A stretch of 5,437 bases of DNA, from positions 1 through 5,437 of the forward strand of contig JACQFG010000371.1 in the NCBI GenBank assembly GCA_016200155.1. Reading direction: 5' to 3'. Within the stretch, counting starts at the first letter, position 1. The number at the start of each line of letters is the position of its first letter. This DNA is from Planctomycetota bacterium (GTDB lineage: Bacteria; Planctomycetota; Planctomycetia; Gemmatales; Gemmataceae). Below are positions 1-3,595 of the stretch, piece by piece. A program made the position numbers and the translations under genes. The notes under the pieces were generated by a model that searched no databases, was not told the DNA's origin, and was given only the letters and a program-made list of their open reading frames with translations.

Positions 1-31
1 AAACCGGGGGGGAAGTGCAAGGATTTGTCAG

Positions 32-91
32 TCAGAGCCTGAAGCGTAAGCGAAGGGTAGAGCTAACCTTCGCTTACGCTTCAGGCTCTGA
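32..91. repeat. 25-bp perfect inverted repeat (REP-like hairpin)
   Basis: Positions 32-56 and 67-91 are perfect reverse complements over 25 bp, separated by a 10-base spacer (57-66). The left arm contains AGCCTGAAGCGTAAGCG, with the short unit AAGCG present twice and then AAGGG. The palindrome begins 5 bases past the stop codon of the minus-strand PH-domain gene, so it could act as a 3' mRNA-stabilising or transcription-ending structure. Read on the minus strand it is followed by CTGACTGACAAATCC with no T-run, so it is not a canonical intrinsic terminator. A dispersed REP-like element is the preferred reading; copy number elsewhere in the genome cannot be seen here. Confidence 0.8.
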
Positions 92-95
92 TGGT

Positions 96-566
96 TCACT
101 TCGTCGCGCTCGCCGGGATGAACGGCAACTGCTTGACCTTCACCCAGGCATTGCGGGCGTCGATGATCGCATGGCGAAACGCCTCGGCGTCGGGGACGGC
201 TTTCAGCGTCATGGCGACGTTGCCATCGTGCATGATCTTCAGGTCGGCGGAGCGGAAGAAGTTGTCGATCGAGGCCGGATCGAGCTGCACGTCGTCGATG
301 TCGGTAAGCGGGACCTGTTGGCCGATCGTGCCCTTCCAGCCGCGCAGGATCATGATGCGCTTGTCGGTGAGCCGATAGCGGACGGCGAGGAAAGGGAGGA
401 CCTTGCCGAAGTAGACGCCGGCCATGATGAGCCAGCCGAGCGGGGCGAGGACGATGGTGTTGGTGAGGAGCTTGCCGAGGTTGGCGACAGCGGGAACGCG
501 CGCGACGCTGGGCCAGATTTCGCGAATGCGATTGCCGCGGTCGGCCTCGGGGTTATCGTGTTCCAT
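96..566 (-). CDS. Membrane-anchored bacterial PH-domain protein
   Basis: This is a 156-residue protein of the bacterial PH-like (bPH_2, YdbS/YdbT-type) kind. Residues 1-30 are a polar N-terminal segment. Residues about 34-62 form a hydrophobic stretch (VLAPLGWLIMAGVYFG) that should span or enter the membrane. From about residue 63 comes the typical bPH opening, YRLTDKRIMILRGW, followed by a beta-rich core (QQVPLTDIDDVQL, 84-95), LKIMHDG (109-115), and a closing helix (PDAEAFRHAIIDAR, 125-138). The family is widespread, and its molecular role is mostly unknown; membrane-surface binding or scaffolding is usually assumed. The chosen ATG is the first in frame and has no convincing Shine-Dalgarno sequence. 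The gene lies 70 bases downstream of the MDR gene on the same strand, and is probably cotranscribed with it. The family call is firm; the function is not known. Confidence 0.85.
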   Translation of the reverse strand: MEHDNPEADRGNRIREIWPSVARVPAVANLGKLLTNTIVLAPLGWLIMAGVYFGKVLPFLAVRYRLTDKRIMILRGWKGTIGQQVPLTDIDDVQLDPASIDNFFRSADLKIMHDGNVAMTLKAVPDAEAFRHAIIDARNAWVKVKQLPFIPASATK

Positions 567-636
567 GATGGTGGTATATCGACTTGCGTAGGTTCGCCAA
601 GGCTGGCCTCCGGTCGCTTACTCTCGGCTCGCCGAA

Positions 637-1644
637 TCATGTCACGTCGATCTTCAGCAAAATCTTGCCGCCGCGGGCCGACTGCTCCACTCGTTCGATT
701 GCTTGCGGCAACTGGTCCAGCGAGAAGGTCGCGGCGACCGGGGTCGTCAGTACGCCGGCGCGCATCAGCGATGTGATCTGGCGGAACAGGCTCAACATGC
801 GGAAGACGCCTTGTTGCTTGACCCATTCGGAGAGCCAAAAGCCCTCGATCGCTTTTTGGCCGCTCATCAGCGAACGCGGATCGAGCGGGATCTTTTCGCC
901 GGAGAGCGTGCCATAGACGAGCAGTCGGCCCTGCGGCGCCAGCGACTGAATGACATCGACGACGCCGGGCCCGCCGATGCAATCGAGGGCGCAGGGAACC
1001 ATGGCGCCGGCGGTGATCTCGGCAACGCGGGCGGGGATGTTGTCCTCGGCGCTGCTCAGCACGGCATCGGCGCCGATCTGCGTCAGCTCGGCGGCCAGCT
1101 CCTTGCGGCGGACGATGTTGATGGTGCGAAAACCGAAGTGTTTGCCAAGGCGGATGACCATGCGACCCAGGGCGCTGCCGGCGCCGGTCTGGATGAGCCA
1201 GCTGCCGCGCGCGACTTGCAGGACGCGCTTAGTCATGACGATGGCGGTGGCAGGGTTGACGAAGAACGCAGCAACTTGCTCATCGGGAAGATCATCGGCG
1301 ACAGGGACGACGGCGCGGGCGGAGAGGTTGACGAACTCGGCCCAGTTGCCGCCGTGCCCGTTGAGGACCGCGACGCGCCGCCCGGGGCGGATGCCGCGCA
1401 GTTTCGCCAGCCAGCCCGAGCCGACCGCATCGATGACGCCGACGCCTTCGAACCCAGGCGTTGCAGGCAGCGTCGGCAGCCGGCCATAGACGCCGCGCAC
1501 CGTCATCAGGTCCGACGGGTTGATCGGCGTCAACGTCATGCGCACGCGCACTTCGCCGGGGCCGGGCGCAGGCGGCGTCGGCACGTCCCGCAGCTGCAGC
1601 ACGTCCCGCGGTTCACCGAATCGATCAAAGACGACCGCTTTCAT
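637..1644 (-). CDS. Zinc-independent MDR oxidoreductase, 2-enoyl-thioester reductase (ETR/MECR)-like
   Basis: This 335-residue protein is full length for the medium-chain dehydrogenase/reductase superfamily. The N-terminal GroES-like domain (about 1-125) contains INPSDLMTVRGVYG (41-54) and LPATPGFEGVGVI (59-71), the pattern seen in 2-enoyl-thioester reductases. Tyr53 sits where the family's catalytic Tyr is found. The Rossmann part has TGAGSALGRMVIRLGK (153-168), a divergent form of the dinucleotide loop, then INIVRRKE (175-182); the Arg pair after the second strand suggests NADPH preference. Neither the catalytic nor the structural zinc cysteines of alcohol dehydrogenases are present. The expected reaction is NADPH-dependent reduction of a trans-2-enoyl thioester, but a quinone-oxidoreductase-like activity on another enone is possible. 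The ATG is preceded by a weak AGGG (1655-1658, minus strand, 10-base spacing) that abuts the base of a large hairpin. It is the first gene of a likely MDR-PH unit. Confidence 0.9.
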   Translation of the reverse strand: MKAVVFDRFGEPRDVLQLRDVPTPPAPGPGEVRVRMTLTPINPSDLMTVRGVYGRLPTLPATPGFEGVGVIDAVGSGWLAKLRGIRPGRRVAVLNGHGGNWAEFVNLSARAVVPVADDLPDEQVAAFFVNPATAIVMTKRVLQVARGSWLIQTGAGSALGRMVIRLGKHFGFRTINIVRRKELAAELTQIGADAVLSSAEDNIPARVAEITAGAMVPCALDCIGGPGVVDVIQSLAPQGRLLVYGTLSGEKIPLDPRSLMSGQKAIEGFWLSEWVKQQGVFRMLSLFRQITSLMRAGVLTTPVAATFSLDQLPQAIERVEQSARGGKILLKIDVT

Positions 1645-1658
1645 GAGATTTCAGCCCT

Positions 1659-1728
1659 GTTTAGCCGTAACGCCGAAGGCGTGCGCGGGCTTACGAGTCC
1701 ACGCACGCCTGCGGCGTTGCGGCTAAAC
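1659..1728. repeat. Long imperfect palindrome with nested mini-hairpins (REP-like)
   Basis: The arms 1659-1691 and 1696-1728 pair almost completely around a 4-base loop (TACG, 1692-1695), with two mismatches (1676/1711, 1686/1701) and two G-T wobbles (1668/1719, 1689/1698). Each arm also holds its own small palindrome: ACGCC-GAA-GGCGT at 1670-1682 and ACGCC-TGC-GGCGT at 1705-1717. The element could therefore fold either as one long hairpin or as a four-stem cloverleaf closed by TTTAGCCGTA pairing with TGCGGCTAAA. It lies 14 bases upstream of the MDR start codon, in its probable 5' leader. The sequence differs from the 32-91 palindrome. Confidence 0.8.
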
Positions 1729-1881
1729 TTCGTTATATGCGATTGGAAGGAATAAATCCGATTTCCGCGCATCCATATTCGCAAGGGAAGGTACGCGAAC
1801 TCGGCGCCAGCGGTAAACGTCTTATTATTGGCGAATGTGTGCGTTCGATGAAGGAAGCGATTGGCTTTCCGCGAAATCGGC

Positions 1882-1909
1882 TTGGAGACGCTCGAAAAAA
1901 AGGTATGCT
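1882..1909 (+). promoter_or_regulatory. Candidate sigma-70-like promoter for the kinase-like gene
   Basis: A weak -35 (TTGGAG, 1882-1887) is separated by 16 bases, including an A7 run, from a -10-like TATGCT (1904-1909, 4 of 6 matches). Transcription starting about 7 bases on would give a leader of roughly 33 bases that includes the AAGGA ribosome binding site at 1936-1940. Planctomycete promoter consensus is poorly defined, so this is a suggestion only. Confidence 0.3.
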
Positions 1910-1948
1910 TGCTCAAGATCCTCGTCTTCGCCCGCAAGGATTCCCACC

Positions 1949-2662
1949 ATGACGGAACGTTATTCGGACGAATTCAACATCCCCGTTCTCGCCGGCGGCG
2001 CATCGCCGCTGCACGGCTACCGCGGCGACGACGACGCGCCGACGCCGGAACTGCCGCTGGGCGTGACCATTGCGATCAGCCGCGAGGCCGGCGCCCGTGG
2101 GGCGACCATCGCCAAGCGGGCCGGCGAAAAGCTCGGCTGGGAAGTGTACAGCCAGGACATGCTGAAATACGGCGCCCAGAGCGCGCCGCTGCGGCAAGAC
2201 GTGCTCGAAAAGTTGCCGCCGGGCGCGATCGGCTGGATCGACGAACAGGTGCAGCGGTTGCTCGAACAGCCGAACCTGAGTCATAATCCGAATATCGTGG
2301 ATCTGGCGCGTCTGGTGCTTGCGCTGGGAGCGCAGGGAAACGTGATCTTGCTGGGCCGGGGGGCGGGGTTCCTGCTGCCGAGACGCTCGACGCTGCACGT
2401 GCGTCTGGTGGCGCCGCTGCACGATCGCATCGCCTACATGAGCCAGTGGCTGCGCTTGACGGAAGAAGAGGCAGCCGACCAGGTGCGCAAGCGCGATCAT
2501 CGCCGCACCGATTTCCTGGCGACACACTTTCATCGCAAGCCGAACGACGTTCACTTCTACGACATGATCCTCAACACGAGCATGTTCGGCGAGGACCGCA
2601 GCGCCGATCTGATCGCGGCCGCGGCCAAGGCGAAGATGTCGGCAATTGTCGGCATGGAATGA
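1949..2662 (+). CDS. Cytidylate kinase-like family protein
   Basis: This 237-residue protein belongs to the cytidylate-kinase-like P-loop family. An N-terminal tail of about 37 residues, acidic at GDDDA, precedes the core. The core opens with VTIAISREAGARGATIAKR (39-57), a divergent nucleotide-binding loop in which the Walker A Lys-Ser/Thr is missing, as is usual in this family as opposed to true Cmk. Then come YSQDML (67-72, matching the family's YDxxxL), ILLGRGAGFLLP (133-144), HVRLVAPLHDRI (150-161), the lid-like RDHRRTDFLATHF (182-194) and FYDMILNTS (203-211). The expected role is phosphoryl transfer from ATP, but the acceptor is unknown and CMP should not be assumed. The start was chosen for AAGGA at 1936-1940 with 8-base spacing; an in-frame ATG at 1835 would add 38 unconvincing residues and has no such site. 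It appears to be a single gene divergent from the MDR unit. Confidence 0.9.
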   Translation: MTERYSDEFNIPVLAGGASPLHGYRGDDDAPTPELPLGVTIAISREAGARGATIAKRAGEKLGWEVYSQDMLKYGAQSAPLRQDVLEKLPPGAIGWIDEQVQRLLEQPNLSHNPNIVDLARLVLALGAQGNVILLGRGAGFLLPRRSTLHVRLVAPLHDRIAYMSQWLRLTEEEAADQVRKRDHRRTDFLATHFHRKPNDVHFYDMILNTSMFGEDRSADLIAAAAKAKMSAIVGME

Positions 2663-2679
2663 CAGGGCGGTCGGTGCTC

Positions 2680-2707
2680 TTCCCATGACGGGCCGATCTG
2701 TTATGAT
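2680..2707 (+). promoter_or_regulatory. Candidate promoter for the two-gene module
   Basis: In the 78-base gap after the kinase-like gene, TTCCCA (2680-2685, 4 of 6 matches to the -35 box) lies 16 bases before TATGAT (2702-2707, 5 of 6 matches to the -10 box). A start near 2714 would give a leader of about 27 bases ending in the ribosome binding site GGGGA (2730-2734). This suggests that the small-gene pair is transcribed independently of the kinase gene. No experimental support is visible. Confidence 0.45.
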
Positions 2708-2740
2708 AGCCATGGAACTCAAGCAACGCGGGGATCAACC

Positions 2741-3109
2741 GTGGCGATCGCCGATGGACAATTCGAAGCTCTTCGGAAGCTGCCGGAAAACTGGGATGGC
2801 TATGGCGCGGCTGCACCCCAAGCGCGCGCCATCGACCTCGCTCGAAGCATTACCGGGCTGATCGATGCCGGCTTGCGGAAGTCGTCTGCCGATTCGCACC
2901 CATTCCATATTAGCCCCACGCGTGTCGGCGGCGTCTTGATCGAGTGGGAACATGGCGTGATGGAGCACGAGGTCGAAGTCAATCCCGATGCATCCATCAG
3001 CTTTCTGCACCGAAATCGCTCCACCGGCCACATCGACACGCGCCAGATTTCTCCCGTTCCCTTGCAACTCGAACTCCTTCAAGAACTGCAGCAACTACTG
3101 GCGGCCTGA
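2741..3109 (+). CDS. Conserved small protein of unknown function, NWDGYGA type
   Basis: This 122-residue protein starts with GTG; GGGGA at 2730-2734 sits 6 bases upstream and supports the start. No signal peptide or membrane segment is seen, so it should be cytoplasmic. Residues 6-23 form an amphipathic opening that leads into LPENWDGYGAAAP (14-26), followed by a helix (28-46), then SPTRVGGVLIEWEHG (58-72), EHEVEVNPDASISFLH (75-90), and a Gln/Leu-rich C-terminal helix (108-121). The alternating strands VLIEWEHG / HEVEVNPD / SISFLH suggest a small beta-sheet. From memory, proteins with the NWDGYGA start and the PT-x-GG-V-x-x-EWE strand recur in planctomycetes and some other bacteria, without a known role. 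The neighbouring gene begins 12 bases after the stop, so the two are very likely cotranscribed and functionally linked. I do not recognise an enzymatic motif. Confidence 0.8.
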   Translation: MAIADGQFEALRKLPENWDGYGAAAPQARAIDLARSITGLIDAGLRKSSADSHPFHISPTRVGGVLIEWEHGVMEHEVEVNPDASISFLHRNRSTGHIDTRQISPVPLQLELLQELQQLLAA

Positions 3110-3121
3110 GGCGCGGGGACG

Positions 3122-3502
3122 ATGGAGCTTGACGACATTCCCGACGACGAAACCCTCCTGCGTCATATCCCCGGCGGAACTTTGTGGCAGGCGCCCGGAC
3201 CGAGAATTACGAGTGCGAATTTTCAACTACGCCACGACCGCGGTGAAACGGGTGTCTCCGTGACGCGCCTCAAGTTCACGGCGCCCGAGCGGTTGATGGA
3301 GGTGGTCGGCGGCGGCCGGGAGAAGGGATCGCGGGTCGCAGCCGCTCGAGTCGGTGATGTGCGGGCACTGGGGTTGGTCGTCCTTCCCATGCCGCTCGAC
3401 CATGACGTCGGCCATGCGGAAATCCAGTCCGGCGCCACAAGTTTGGACGATCACGCCTGCCGCAAGAGACTCGCGCTTCTGTTTCGATTCGTCGAGGAAT
3501 AG
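3122..3502 (+). CDS. Conserved small protein of unknown function, partner of the upstream gene
   Basis: This 126-residue protein has no signal peptide or membrane segment. It opens with an acidic stretch, DDIPDDETLLRHIPGGT (4-20), then PRITSANFQLRHDRGETGVSV (28-47), a pattern I recall from small uncharacterised proteins starting with a D-D-x-L-x-R motif and an S-x-N/A-F segment. The middle has KFTAPERLMEVVGGG (51-65), AAARVGDVRALGLVVLPMPL (73-92) and DVGHAEIQSG (95-104), with a basic C-terminal helix (RKRLALLFRFV, 114-124). DVGHAEI looks like a possible active or metal-binding site, but this is only an impression. The ATG lies 12 bases after the previous stop. A GAGG (3108-3111) overlapping that stop is a plausible ribosome binding site, which suggests translational coupling. 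It could be an effector paired with the upstream gene, but nothing in the sequence proves a toxin, immunity or defence role. Confidence 0.75.
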   Translation: MELDDIPDDETLLRHIPGGTLWQAPGPRITSANFQLRHDRGETGVSVTRLKFTAPERLMEVVGGGREKGSRVAAARVGDVRALGLVVLPMPLDHDVGHAEIQSGATSLDDHACRKRLALLFRFVEE

Positions 3503-3531
3503 TTCAGGTGCGGAAGTGGTCAGAAAAACAC

Positions 3532-3560
3532 TTGCATTCCGCAATAAAAGGCAGTCTGAT
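3532..3560 (+). promoter_or_regulatory. Candidate promoter for the PQQ dehydrogenase gene
   Basis: The 93-base spacer 3503-3595 is visibly more AT-rich than its surroundings. TTGCAT (3532-3537, 3 of 6 matches to the -35 box) and TCTGAT (3555-3560, 4 of 6 matches to the -10 box) are 17 bases apart. The gene's strong ribosome binding site (GGAGAG, 3585-3590) follows. The match is modest, and other AT-rich hexamers nearby (TAATAA at 3566-3571) could serve instead. Confidence 0.3.
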
Positions 3561-3595
3561 AAGCGTAATAACTTCGTTAATCCTGGAGAGAACCC

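Larger units (their letters stand above)
1645..1948. promoter_or_regulatory. Divergent intergenic region (304 bases)
   Basis: This stretch separates the divergently transcribed MDR and kinase-like genes. The MDR-proximal part is occupied by the 1659-1728 palindrome. Just outside it, the minus strand reads TATAAC (plus 1732-1737), one mismatch from a sigma-70 -10 box, but I see no good -35 partner, so a minus-strand promoter there is only a possibility. The remainder (about 1740-1880) is of mixed composition, including an AT-rich patch near 1820-1836. The open frames crossing it run through the palindrome or lack ribosome binding sites, and I do not accept any as genes. A better plus-strand promoter candidate lies at 1882-1909. 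Confidence 0.6.

Noticed and set aside
32..91. CRISPR repeat or intrinsic terminator
   Set aside because: There is a single palindromic unit with no spaced direct repeats, and no T-run on either side of the stem.
15..776. Plus-strand open frame of 253 codons
   Set aside because: It runs through the 32-91 palindrome and is antisense to the PH-domain gene and the end of the MDR gene. No ribosome binding site or recognisable domain.
703..1755. Plus-strand open frame of 350 codons
   Set aside because: It is antisense to the MDR gene and continues through the 1659-1728 palindrome. Its product is dominated by Asp/Arg/Ala/Gly, typical of a shadow frame.
1641..1937. Minus-strand open frame of 98 codons in the divergent intergenic region
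   Set aside because: It reads straight through the palindrome and ends at the MDR start region, has no recognisable motif, and would overlap the kinase promoter region.
1835..1948. N-terminal extension of the kinase-like gene to an upstream in-frame ATG
   Set aside because: The extra 38 residues are Ser/Arg-rich and unlike the family, there is no ribosome binding site at 1835, and the ATG at 1949 has AAGGA at good spacing.
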